28,229 bases of DNA from Lachnospiraceae bacterium. GTDB taxonomy: Bacteria; Bacillota; Clostridia; Lachnospirales; Lachnospiraceae. Made by a program: the position numbers and the translations under genes. The stretch is taken from the NCBI GenBank assembly GCA_902363675.1, contig CABJAV010000033.1, forward strand, positions 1-28,229. The letters run 5' to 3'. Shown here one piece after another: positions 7,389 to 17,900 of this stretch. Below the pieces are notes generated by a model that was not told the origin of the DNA, made no database searches, and worked only from the letters and a program-made list of their open reading frames with translations. Each line of letters starts with the position of its first letter. The first letter of the stretch is position 1.

Positions 7389-7434
7389 AATCAGGAGGAG
7401 GTTTCCCGATGATTTTTATTTTCTTTCTTCCCAT
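7387..7434 (-). CDS. 15-codon leader-peptide-like frame
   Basis: It encodes MGRKKIKIIGKPPPD. It sits in the exact position of a cassette gene, behind the conserved leader and its AAAGGAG. It is very basic and ends in three prolines, which are known to slow ribosomes. The stop codon overlaps the foot of the hairpin at 7355-7388. It may be a regulatory leader peptide of the 6890-7330 gene, or only the start of a cassette gene that was deleted. The sequence alone cannot decide. Confidence 0.4.
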   Translation of the reverse strand: MGRKKIKIIGKPPPD

Positions 7435-7491
7435 AATCTCTTTTTCTCCTTTCGATAACTTTGATGTTTACACCTTTAATATGAGATAAAA

Positions 7492-7517
7492 AAAGACACA
7501 GCCGAAGCCGTGTCTTT
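7492..7517 (-). terminator. UUCG-loop terminator, array unit 3
   Basis: Minus strand: AAAGACACGGC-UUCG-GCUGUGUCUUU, 11 bp with one G-U pair, then a U run. It lies 13 bp after the stop of the 7531-7749 gene. Confidence 0.9.
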
Positions 7518-7530
7518 GTCCTGTTTGTTT

Positions 7531-7749
7531 TTAATAAAAGTTTTTATATTTTTTCGCCACATAATGTCTTATTTTTCCATGCCTTTCATCCTCCATCCAT
7601 TCGCCATTTTCGAATATATCTCGTAAACATTGATTCGCTTCACACTCCGTATCAAAAGCAAAGCAATCTTCCTTTTCTGACAAATCCGTATTGATGTAAT
7701 CTGGGAATCCATAATGTTCTCGAATAATAGTGTAATATTCTTTACTCAT
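7531..7749 (-). CDS. 72-residue hypothetical protein
   Basis: A small acidic soluble protein (MSKEYYTIIREHYGFPDY ... IRHYVAKKYKNFY). The ATG follows the shared leader and GAAAGGAGAAAAGAG, and the shared terminator follows the stop. The centre is rich in D/E and carries two cysteines (ECEANQC). No recognised domain and no membrane segment. It is a cassette of the array; function unknown. Confidence 0.65.
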   Translation of the reverse strand: MSKEYYTIIREHYGFPDYINTDLSEKEDCFAFDTECEANQCLRDIFENGEWMEDERHGKIRHYVAKKYKNFY

Positions 7750-7809
7750 AATTTTCTCTTTTCTCCTTTCGATGGCTTTATTATTTACACAAGGAATATG
7801 AGATAAAAA

Positions 7810-7835
7810 AAAGACACAGCCGAAGCCGTGTCTTT
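7810..7835 (-). terminator. UUCG-loop terminator, array unit 4
   Basis: Identical stem-loop to unit 3 (AAAGACACGGC-UUCG-GCUGUGUCUUU) followed by U8, 40 bp after the stop of the 7876-8244 gene. Confidence 0.9.
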
Positions 7836-7875
7836 GTCCTATTTATTTTTAATAAATGTGATCGTTTTTTACCAG

Positions 7876-8244
7876 TTATACTGTATATCTTACTTCAAGC
7901 TCATCGTTTAATTTCTTTCCGTGATAATCTTCAGCCCATTCGTATGCTACTGATTTAAGTCCTAATGCCTTACAAATGGACGCACAAGCTGGCTTGTTAT
8001 CTTTTGTGACAGAAGAACATTTCGCCATAAAATATCTCTCTTCATACATATCAAGGCTCAATGGCACTTCGTAGCTATTTTTGCAATTGTCCAGATACGC
8101 TTGGTAATTATTATGTAGTTCCATATTTCTGTGAAGAATCGTAACTCCGGCTTTTGCATCGGATAATATTTTATTGAAATGATCTACTTTAATAAAAATA
8201 ATTCTTTGACAGTTTTTGTCATATTGTTCAAAAGCGTTGTTCAT
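7876..8244 (-). CDS. 122-residue hypothetical protein
   Basis: I place the start at the ATG at 8244 (MNNAFEQYDKNCQRIIFIKV) because GAAAGGAG lies just before it in the shared leader; the longer frame that opens at 8316 runs backwards through the terminator and is not credible. The protein is soluble, with a repeated Tyr/Asn-rich helix region (MELHNNYQAYLDNCKN) and four cysteines in the second half (AKCSSV, PACASICK). It ends with a strand-like tail (DELEVRYTV). Cassette of the array; no family recognised. Confidence 0.65.
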   Translation of the reverse strand: MNNAFEQYDKNCQRIIFIKVDHFNKILSDAKAGVTILHRNMELHNNYQAYLDNCKNSYEVPLSLDMYEERYFMAKCSSVTKDNKPACASICKALGLKSVAYEWAEDYHGKKLNDELEVRYTV

Positions 8245-8296
8245 AATCTTTTCTCCTTTCATTGCTTTGATGTTTACATCAGGAATATGAAACAAA

Positions 8297-8322
8297 AAAG
8301 ACACAGCCGAAGCCATGCCTTT
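8297..8322 (-). terminator. UUCG-loop terminator, array unit 5
   Basis: Minus strand: AAAGGCAUGGC-UUCG-GCUGUGUCUUU, with wobbles, then U6. Substitutions relative to units 3 and 4 all keep pairing. It ends the transcript that carries the 8330-8419 frame and the solitary CRISPR-like repeat. Confidence 0.85.
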
Positions 8323-8329
8323 GTCCTAT

Positions 8330-8419
8330 TTATTTTGACCGAATGTAAAAAGTTGTAATACTCCGATAATTCATTTGCCAGTAATGCGGGGTAAGTATTA
8401 CTGGGTATATTGCTTTCAT
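8330..8419 (-). CDS. 29-codon frame, possible HicB N-terminal remnant
   Basis: It encodes MKAIYPVILTPHYWQM and 13 more residues. A strong ribosome binding site (GAGGAAAGAGGGGG) precedes the ATG and the shared terminator lies 7 bp after the stop. The opening MKAIYPVILTP resembles the first strand of HicB-type antitoxins, but the usual continuation is absent, so it would be a relic. It could equally be an unrelated small peptide. The solitary CRISPR-like repeat at 8441-8468 lies directly before its ribosome binding site. Confidence 0.35.
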   Translation of the reverse strand: MKAIYPVILTPHYWQMNYRSITTFYIRSK

Positions 8420-8440
8420 ATATTTTCCCCCTCTTTCCTC

Positions 8441-8468
8441 ATCCACGCACCCCTTTACGGGGTGCGAC
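8441..8468 (-). CRISPR. Solitary type I-C-like CRISPR repeat
   Basis: Minus strand: GTCGCACCCC-GTAA-AGGGGTGCG followed by TGGAT. This is the classic type I-C repeat form (GTCGC, palindromic stem, GTGGAT), but the usual ATTGAAAC end is replaced by GAGGAAAG, which serves as ribosome binding site of the next frame. No second repeat is at spacer distance. It lies between a promoter-like element (8594-8629) and a terminator (8297-8322), so it would be transcribed in the correct orientation. Bases 8470-8590 hold no gene that I can support. Confidence 0.6.
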
Positions 8469-8593
8469 CTGTGTTTTCGCTAATCACCTTCCATACCGCT
8501 CACCACCCTTCCTTAATAAATATGCAACACAATTTCCTTGCCCTCTCCCAAGTTAGCCAAAATGAGAAAAGCACAAAATAAAGCAATGTTTTC

Positions 8594-8629
8594 ATTATAC
8601 ATATTGTGCTTTTTTTTGTAAATCGTCAA
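8594..8629 (-). promoter_or_regulatory. Degenerate copy of the TTGACG-type promoter
   Basis: Minus strand: TTGACG, then ATTTACAAAAAAAAGCACAA, then TATGTATAAT. It matches the three good copies but has two extra bases before the TATG, giving a 20-nt spacer to TATGTA (24 to TATAAT). Activity is therefore doubtful. It points at the solitary repeat and the small-gene array. Confidence 0.45.
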
Positions 8630-8709
8630 AGGAATTTATGAAAAATCTTCTGTAAAAGTCGATTTTTACCCTGACACTTGCGGAAACACATTTCCCATTC
8701 GCGTTTACA

Positions 8710-8805
8710 GTGGCACCCCGTGGAGGGGCGCAGGGGTTGAAACAAATATATAAAATGAGGAACACCATATTTTTTACGTTGCACCCCACAAGTGGTGCAT
8801 GGACT
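8710..8805 (+). CRISPR. Degenerate one-spacer CRISPR array (type I-C-like)
   Basis: Repeat 1 is 8710-8743 (GTGGCACCCC ... GGGGCGC ... GTTGAAAC). A 34-bp spacer follows (8744-8777). Repeat 2 starts at 8778 (GTTGCACCCC ... GTGGTGCATGGACT) and decays at its 3' end, as terminal repeats usually do. Repeat and spacer lengths fit type I-C. The two repeats differ at many positions and no cas gene or leader is visible, so it is probably a relic or a mobile mini-array that relies on host Cas proteins. Confidence 0.55.
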
Positions 8806-8819
8806 AAAAAAAGGACAAA

Positions 8820-8856
8820 AGAAAAACCACTCTTGGAAAATTCCTTGAGTGGCTTT
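8820..8856 (-). terminator. Terminator of the giant gene
   Basis: Minus strand: CCACTC and GAGTGG pair around an inner GGAA/TTCC stem, with flanking A/U pairs and a T-rich exit. It lies about 50 bp after the stop of the giant gene. Confidence 0.75.
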
Positions 8857-8903
8857 CTTTTTTTGCGTTATACTATTAAATATCAATAGCAGTTATCAAA
8901 TCA

Positions 8904-11900
8904 TCAATGTGTTTGTAGTGTCTCATAGTCCCTACCTGAGTTAGTGATGCCATATACCGCAAGCAATGTCGGTATCGAGTTTGCCTTGCCTGGATATGTT
9001 GCACTGTCGACGAAATTATACGTTTTCCCGTTGGCTGCAGTAATCGATCCATTGTCCATAAGCTGTGAATATCTCAGGTTGTAGACCGCTCCGTATGCTG
9101 TGATACGTGCTGTTTCGAGGATCATGTATCGGTTCTCATCTCCATGTTCTTTGAGGTAATCTGGGTCATATTTCTGGTACGCATAAATCTTATCCCCGGT
9201 ATCCTCGTCGGTAATCATATCGTAAGGATTGATATGCTGCTCTTTACCATCTTTATCCACGGTCACATCCGTAAATTTTGCAGAAGACGGCAGCCCGAGT
9301 GTTACGTGCCAGCGGGATGCACAGAAACTGTACTCATCCTCTGAAACCCCATTAGATCCAAGGTCATTTCCAATAGCATCAAATTCCTTGAAAAGCTCCT
9401 GGTCATCATCACCATTAATATCTTTATGGAGTGCTGTAACTTTACTGTTTCCAATAAAAGTACGGGTACGTCCATTCAGGTACAGGAACTGCGCGTTACC
9501 CTCGCGGTAGCCATCCCCCATCGGGATAGACAGCGGTGCAACAACCTCTTCTTCCATACCAGTTAATGGATTTTTTTGGGTCATCGGCATTCCATTTGCA
9601 TCGAGTATTGTACGGCCGAGCACTTTCGATGCCGTTTCGGTCGCAGCCTTCTCTTCATCGCTGTAGTTCCGGCGTGCCTTCTCGTCATCCCAGTTCAGTA
9701 ACATGGCATGGTCATAAATTTTGTCTTTCTGCTGATTAAAGTAGTCTGTTCCATACTTATCCATAAGACCAAACTCATTGACAAGCGTTACATCTTCATT
9801 CCGGCTGCCCCACACATCAACTGCCATGAGCTTGTCCTTCTTAGTATCGAGGATGTAATATTTCGGCTCGATCTGGACGTTTCCGTCCGCGAAATCCCGG
9901 CTTAATACCTGGATATCCCATAAGAGGTTGTATCCAAGCTGAAGCTGCTCACTCTTTCCCCGCAGTGCTGCGATGTTATTCTTTGCTGACTCAAGCGGGG
10001 TTGATACGCACCTGCTGGAGTCCTCTCCTACATCAGACCACTTTGCTGTATGCCATGTATTGTACCACTGGTTATATGCGGATACCTTTTCGCCCCGGAT
10101 ATCCGTTGCGGTATCTCCATTATTTTTATGCCATGACAGGTATGCGTTCTGTATACTCTTATCGACTGCATGAACAATACCATCTATATACCATTTATCA
10201 TCATTTGTCTTACGTTTGAACAAATTGCTAAAGCGGAGGTCGGTACTATCCTGCACCGTGAGGTTGCCAATCCTTGATATTAAATCGACGAACGTTTGCT
10301 TATATGTTGAATGTTTTGCCGTCAGGTCAATTGCACGTCCTGCATTTGTAATGCTTGAGTTGTCCTGGGAGCAGTCAAGTGATAACGCTCCGTCGCGGTC
10401 GTATGGGTTTTCACTGCCGCTCGGGGAAGGCTGGTTGTTGATTGCTTCCACGGCATACTCAATGGTAGCCCCACTCATCTCATGGTTGTCAAGCTGGGCG
10501 TAGAACTGATACGTAAATCCATCATCACGCTCCGACAAGCTGGTCAGATCGTAACAGTTGTTTTTAACGTTGCGGTTCGTCACCTTGTCCGTAATTTCCA
10601 GCTGGAACCATTGACCCGCAGGGTGCTCCTCAAAGGTTCCGTTCCGATTATACAAAACAGAAAATGGGAATTTAATCCATTTCTCCCTGGTCCACTCCGT
10701 GCAGTCATAATTATTCGCATATCCTTTTCCCTTCCGCTGTTCGGTCTGGGCGATTCCATAATCATCTGACTCATAAAAATCGCCACTGTTTGGGAAGTAA
10801 ATATAAAAATAGTTATCAAGCAGGACGAAATCTCCAAATTTCAGCGGCTTGGACGTTCCCGGTTTTCCTGCATTTGCCTGCTCTGCACCCTTTTTATGCA
10901 GCTCATCATTATGACATGCATCATAACAGATCTCATTGCCAGCATCGTAATGTCCAATCTTTCCGTTAACTGCCTTATGATGCGGTTCCTTGCACTGCAG
11001 GACATAAGTGGTCTTGCAGTGCTTCGTGCATACATGGCTGTCGTAGATGCACTGGCAGCTCCAAAACGGGTTTATGATGGTATGTCCATCTGTAGTGACA
11101 CTGTTCGGAATCAGTGAATAATTATTTCCGGTTGCTTTCTTGACCAGGTCAAACACTTTGTCCGGATCATAGTCAGTGTGTGCTTCGATAACAGTGATCT
11201 TTGCGTACCCATTTCCGCTATGCTCTCCGGTTATACCGGATACATCTGTCAAAGAAGGGGAAGCAAATCCCGAACCACCGCCAGCACCAGCGTCGTCATC
11301 ATCATTCCGCGAATAGCTTTCGTAGCTTCCGCCACCTCCATAGAGACCGCCGCCCCCGCCACAGGTATTCCAACCGGAATTCGATCCTCCTTTTCCAAAT
11401 GATCCGCTGAAATAAGCATTTCCAGGTCCGCTGACAGTTGCGCCTTCCCCTTTCGTGCCACATCCGTTTCCACCGGTTGTACCACTCTGGTTTGCGCCGC
11501 CTCCGGCTCCACCAGCTCCGGAACTTCCTCCGGCTCCGCCTCCTGCTACAAGCAAGACACTGTTCTTATTATTTGATAATGCAGCTAATTCACCGTTTGC
11601 TGTTGCAAAATGTGTTGCACCGCCGCCATATCCATGGCATCCGATACCTCCACCATTATATGTACCTGCAGACTGTCCAGCTACAATGTATACGGTAGTT
11701 TCATTTGCAAATGTTACTGTTCCGGCTGAATATCCACCCTTTCCAGGGTTTCTGCCTCCACCGGATGCTCCCCATGCTTCCAGCTTATATTTACCAGCCG
11801 GGAGGGTAACACTTTTCACGGATCCGGAATAGTCATAGGTATAGGTCTTTCCTGCAGCTACGCTGCCTGCAGATCCGCCGCTGCCACTTCCATAGCAATT

Positions 11901-14900
11901 CTTCAGCTGATCCTTAATTTTACCCCATACCGCAGATCCAAGCATTTTTCCAAGGTCTGCAGTGTTTCCGTTGCTTGCTTCATCTACTGCAATCTTAAAA
12001 CCTTCCGATGGCGTGTCCATGCATGCTTCCGTATGCACATGTCTGTTGTTTTCTGATGTCTGTTTCTGGTAGCCATCATCAAACTTGCGTGTCCAGTCAA
12101 TCGTTCCGGCTGCAGTGATTTTTACAAGACCGTTTCCACGGCGTACCCCGGACTTCATTTCTGTGTTTGTAAGACCGGATGCTGTATATCCCGAACCGCC
12201 GGCACCGCCGCCATTATTTGCATTAGTAACATATCCGCCGTACCAGCCACCGCCGGCACCGCCAGAATCAGTTCCAAATGTTACAGATTCCCCAACACCC
12301 TGTTTGTATCCGCTGCCCTGGGTTCCTCCCATTCCGCAGCCACCCATATTCTGGTTGGCTGAGTTATAGTCACAGGATGCAGTTTCAGAGTCTATCCTCA
12401 TCCGTGAAGAACCCCTTGCATGGAAACAGAATTCCCAGATAGTATATGGATTCTGTCCGGAATCTGCAGAAGTCCCGTCGGTATTTGTTGTAGATGTAAG
12501 TCCACTTGGTACGGTAAATGAATATCTGTATTCATTACTGTTTGCTGCTTCAACCGTATAATTTCTTGTCTGGTATCTTCCATAATTGGTATATACAACC
12601 GGATATCCATTTGTAAGATTATCACCTTTTACTGTTATCGTAACCTTTTGTCCCGGAAGATAGGTTTTATATGGGCCAAATACACCCTGTTCACTTCCAT
12701 TCGTTACTGCACTGTTACCAGAAAGTGTTGTCCCGGTACGCAGTGATAAACCACTTGTTGGTGTCCATGTCGCATTTCCGGTAGATTTTATATTTTCAAT
12801 GTATGCATTTTCACCATTCTTTCCACCGCCGTTTCCACCGCGTCCATCATCAGATCCACGGCTTCCCCCGCTGTTGTCTGCTCCGCCACCGCCGCCGGCA
12901 ACCAGAAGTGTTCCGTCCGGGTTCCAGCTTGTTGCTGCAGGATTATTTGTGGTAGAAATATGTGACATTCCTCCACCAGAACCGCTGTCAGCAACACCAC
13001 CGTCACCACCGCCGTTGTAACCACCAGCTGGTCCTCCAAAGCGGTTTGTCCCGGCTCCATATTTTCCAGCGCCGCCAACAAAAACATAAATTTTCTGTCC
13101 TTTCTTTAAGCTGATATTTCCTTTGGAATATCCACCATTTCCAGCGACAGAACTTGTAGTTTCCCTGTCAACGCTGTCATCATATCCATCACCGCCAGAA
13201 GCTCCCCATGCCTCAAGGGTATAGACTCCGTCTGCCGGGGCAGTGAATGTCTGCACATCACCTGTATAATTGTAAGTATACTGTACCTTTTTATCACTTA
13301 TGCCATTGTAATAATCCTGTGTTGTTTTGGCGTGTTCTGTTACACCTGCAAAGCAGGATAAGGTATGCCTGTATGAAATACCGTTTGCGTCCTTTTCCGG
13401 TGCAAGTCTCGTAACTGCAAGATTATCCAATGAATAACTGCAGTCATAAACGGTATCATAAGCTGTATCATTGGAAGTTGAATCATCCTGGTTACCGAAC
13501 CAGATGCCGTCACCAATGTAATTTGTCATGTCCCCAGAAGAATTCTTTGTTTTGGTAAAGGAAATTTCTTTTCCATCCACGGTTGCGCCTGTATTGGCAT
13601 CAACGGTATAAGAACCGTCTTTGTAATTAATCTTCTTAGGAGATAACACCACAGAATCCATTCCGAAATGATAATGGATAGTGTTCTTTCCATCCTTTAC
13701 CAGAGGAGAGGTCGTAGATGTATATTCCGATCCATCTGCAAGCATGATCTTCAGTGAACCGTCCGGCTCTGCAAGAAGTTTTGTTGCCCGGGTAGTAAAC
13801 AGTGCCTTTTCTGAATCCAGTGCATTGTGGAAATTAAATACTCCCTGGAGTTCATAAGTATCACTCTTTGCTTCTTCTGTATCCACTCCCATTGCGCTCC
13901 ATGACATTGCAAGGGATGCGCTGCCGTTTCCGGAGAGGTAACGGTCCGGCTGGTTCTCATCATCTTCGGACGTGCCTTCGAATGCCTCAAGTCCGTCATA
14001 ACGCTTGATGACAAAGCCACTGTCTGCGAGACTGACATCCATGTAAGTGCCTCCAGGGGCAAGGATATTACTGATAATGGAATCATAGCTGTGTACGACT
14101 CCATCATCGTCTTCCACATCACTGTGCTTTGCATTGTCAACATTAAATGCCGCCCTGCGCACCGGCTTTCCATACTGGCAGTTTAACAGCCGGTACTGGC
14201 ATTCTTCTGCTGTTCCCGGACAAGTCGCATCATCAGCTTCCTTATTCATCTCCGCTGCCCCGCTTTTATCATCGCCGAGCACACGCTGATCCATTTCCTT
14301 GTTTACTGTAAGGATATTTGCCCCCTGTACGGATACCGGGTCATGGACAACGATGTTGTTGACTTTCGTCTGTCCGTTTGTGTAGATGGAATCCATGGTA
14401 TAACCGACTCTTCCGGCTACGCTATCATTCCCGTCTGTATACTTGAAAGTATAGTTTGTAATATCATGTGTTTCAGCGTTTTTATCAGCACCAAAGTTCG
14501 TATATGTAACCAGCGGGATAAAGAATGCACGGGACTGCCCGGTGACATATTCCTGGTTCGGGTTTGTCGGGCACTGTGCAATACCGTCCTGCATAAGCAC
14601 AAGTCCGGCATTACCAAACTGCGCCGGTTCCGGTGCATCCGTCTGTCCGTTCAAGGAAGGAAGAATCCGGTTAATCCAGCTGTATTTCCCCCATACATCC
14701 TGCTTGGTAGGTGCAGTATAAACATCCGCAGTATTTGTTCCCATCCGCGCTGATCCGCTGCCATAAGTATCATAGTTTGTTCCGCCATAAGTGTTTCCAC
14801 ATCCAGGGGAACAGATATTCCCGTCAATCGAATCCGATTTTGTCTGCATGATGGTTTTTACATCGTCCATCTGCTTCTGTTTTGTTTCAATCGTCCTTGC

Positions 14901-17900
14901 AGATGTTACTTTTGCAAGATCCAGGGTATTTCCATTCTCATCGGTATCTGTGATATGGTTATACTTCTCTTCATCTTTATCAAATGCGGTTTCTACAACT
15001 GCATTGCCTCCGGTGCCCTGGTACTTCGTGGATGTACTGCTGTAATTGCCGTTATAGCTTCCTACATTAAGGTTTGATGTCTTCTTAACCAGAGGGTTAT
15101 CCGTCCACATCTTATCGGTCCACATCCAGTTTGCCTTGCTGACATTCTCTTTTTTGAGATTGTTCATATCTGCCGGCTTGGAATACCACAGGGTATCCTC
15201 ATAATTTTCCTGGCACTCATGGTGTTTTGTTTCTGCAGTATCCTGATAGTAGACTATACTCTCATTGCCTGAGCTGGTCTGTAAAATCAGGAAATCTGAA
15301 ATAACGGTTGCCTTGCAGTTTAACTTACGTCTCTTATCAAAACGTTTCCACTCAAACGTTGTCTTGTCCACTGCATCGGCTGTGTTATCGGTATATCCGG
15401 TCTTGGTCTTTGCTGTTTCCCCGGCTTCTCCTTTTTCTTTCCCGCCTGTTTTGGCATTGTCGTGTCTGTTGCGGAGGTTGCTGTATGTACTATTTGTATA
15501 CAGGCATCCCCTGCACCAGCTCTTTTTATGGCCGTTTGCCGTAACCACAACCGGGCTTCCCCCATGGGATGCAGTCTGTCCGTCACAGGAATCTGTACGG
15601 GTCAGCTTTTTATCACTGTTAAATTCTGTCCATGTAACATCATCATCCTGTCCGGTCTGCAGGCTGTAGCGGATACGCCCGGCTTTTGAGGTATCTGCCT
15701 GTGCAATGTTATAAAAAATATTCGGGTCGTACCTTACGATCTTTGATTTTACAATATCAAGGTCATTTTCTGAGGTGTCCGTCCAGGTTTCTTCCCCTTC
15801 TGCATCCGGGTCATCCCCTATATCCCCGGTCTCATAGTCCGGGATAACAAGGTCACCGTTTTCATCATACTCTTTATCGTTTGCGGCTTCCGTGCCTTCC
15901 ACACCGGACAGGTCCGGGTCAACGACCTGGGTATTATCCTTATTATCTTCCTTCTCTTTCTTTACTGCATCTGCTTCTGCTTTTCCTGCTTCCCCTTCAA
16001 TGCTGCTTCCGCTGCCATCATCTGTCTTACGGATCTCCCCCATGCCTTCGGCATAGCCTTCCTGCAGTTTCCATACCTTAAGGTTTGTGAAACGGATCGT
16101 ATCGAAACGGAGTTTCTGGATCCATGTATCCTCGATCGCCGGGAGTACATGCTGGCAGCATGCGCCACAGAGGTCATGTGCCCCAAACTGGGTCAGGCCG
16201 CTTTTCTTTTCTACTTTCAGCCCGCTTTCCCCTACTTTTCCATCGTAATTGCCTGCGGTAATGCTTCCATCCTTGAATGTTACTTCAATTTTGTACTGGA
16301 TGCTGGAAGATTTCCCATCCACGGATCCCTTGTATCCGCTCCAGCTGGAGTGTCCGGTTACTTTTCCATGTTTATCCGTTGTGTGGGAGCCGGAAGCAGA
16401 GGCTATATTACCTTTGGTATAGCTCCATCCTGTTCCAAGGTCGGATGACGTATTTGTCCTCTTTGCACCTGATACAAGGTTTGATGACGTATAGGTTCCA
16501 CCTCCATAAGACCGTGAGGAACCGGTATCATAGCTCTTTTCCCCTCCGGTCAGTGTTACATTGATCGTGGCGGTCCCTACGTGGTATACCCTTTTATATC
16601 CGTCAGAGTCATCAATACGGTAAACCGTGCCATCTGCACTTTTACCGATTTCCTCCATCTTCTTGGCCCAATCTGCAGCCTGCCCTAATGCCGTATTGTA
16701 GGCAGAAACATCCCAGTTTGCCGGGGTCGGGGACATGCTGTATACTTTACCGGCATTTCCGCCCTCGCATGGTTTTCCGGACGGGCTTACATTCGACCCG
16801 CTCTGTGACCACCGGGAAGTATTGTTCCCGATCGTCCCTGTCCATGTCGCATGGAATTTGGTTGTGCTGTCGTGTCCGTTTACGGTCGTGTTATAACCGG
16901 CAGCGCCCTGCGGGTTTACGGCACTGTTCTTTTCTGCAGTGACCGATTTTTCCTGTTTCCTGTCATTGGCATCTGCAACAAAAGTCTCTTCTTTTGTATT
17001 CCCTGCGGTAAGTGATTTTAAAGTATCACCTTTCTTGTACTCACAGTCCGTGCTGTTGAAAACACTCTTGTATCGTCTTGTGGAACGGTAGCTGTTTTTA
17101 CTTCCACCTGAAATTTCCTTGAGGTAGTAATCATCATAGACTGCCTGCATGTTGACAATGAATTCTGACCCGCCGGTTGCAAAGTACAGGGACCGTGTGC
17201 TCGGCACACCTGCCATTGCTTCAAATGTCTCATTATAAATGGACCCTTCCTTTAATTCTGCATATGCTTCCGGAATGGATTCATAGGTGCTGGAAAGATT
17301 TACGTCCTCTGTATCATCTTTACGGTAAATATACTGTGCAATGACATTGTTTGTTGTTGCACAGCCACCTGCCTTAAGGTCAGACATGGATGGTTTTGTC
17401 TTTGTGACCGAACTTCCATTTATCACGCTTGTCCATTTTTTCTTCGCACCGCTGCCGGATTTCTGCATGATATACACTTTTGCTTTCCAGTTGACATAAT
17501 AACTGCCGGTGCCGGAAATCTTAAACCCTTTGGTACGCACATCTGCATTGGAAATGCGCCAGATCAGGCTCCGGTTTGCCTGCAGGTCTTTACCACCAAT
17601 CTGTTTTGCAGACACAAGCTTGTTGTAATTCTGCTCATCTCCCTTTTCACTTCCCTTGTTGGTGGAATCGTATGCGTTGAGCGCCTTATAATAGGTAACT
17701 TCTTTTTTTGCATCATATTTGGTTCCTGTTTCCGGATCCGTTACCTGCTGGACACTTTTTACAATTTTCGGATCGAGCAGGCTCGCAGCGGTTGTCCCGT
17801 CTGCATTTTCAAACACAATCTTTACATGGTATTTATCCGATGCAAGCACCTTATCGAAAAGTTTCTTGGATTCCTGGTCTTTCCCCGGCGACAGTTTCAC

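Noticed and set aside
8245..8316. Upstream extension of the 7876-8244 gene
   Set aside because: It would be translated through the terminator of unit 5 and lacks a ribosome binding site; the internal ATG has a good one.
8904..9000. Alternative 16-codon frame overlapping the 3' end of the giant gene (MRHYKHIDDLITAIDI)
   Set aside because: No ribosome binding site of its own; it might be the original C-terminus after a frameshift, but there is no evidence for that.
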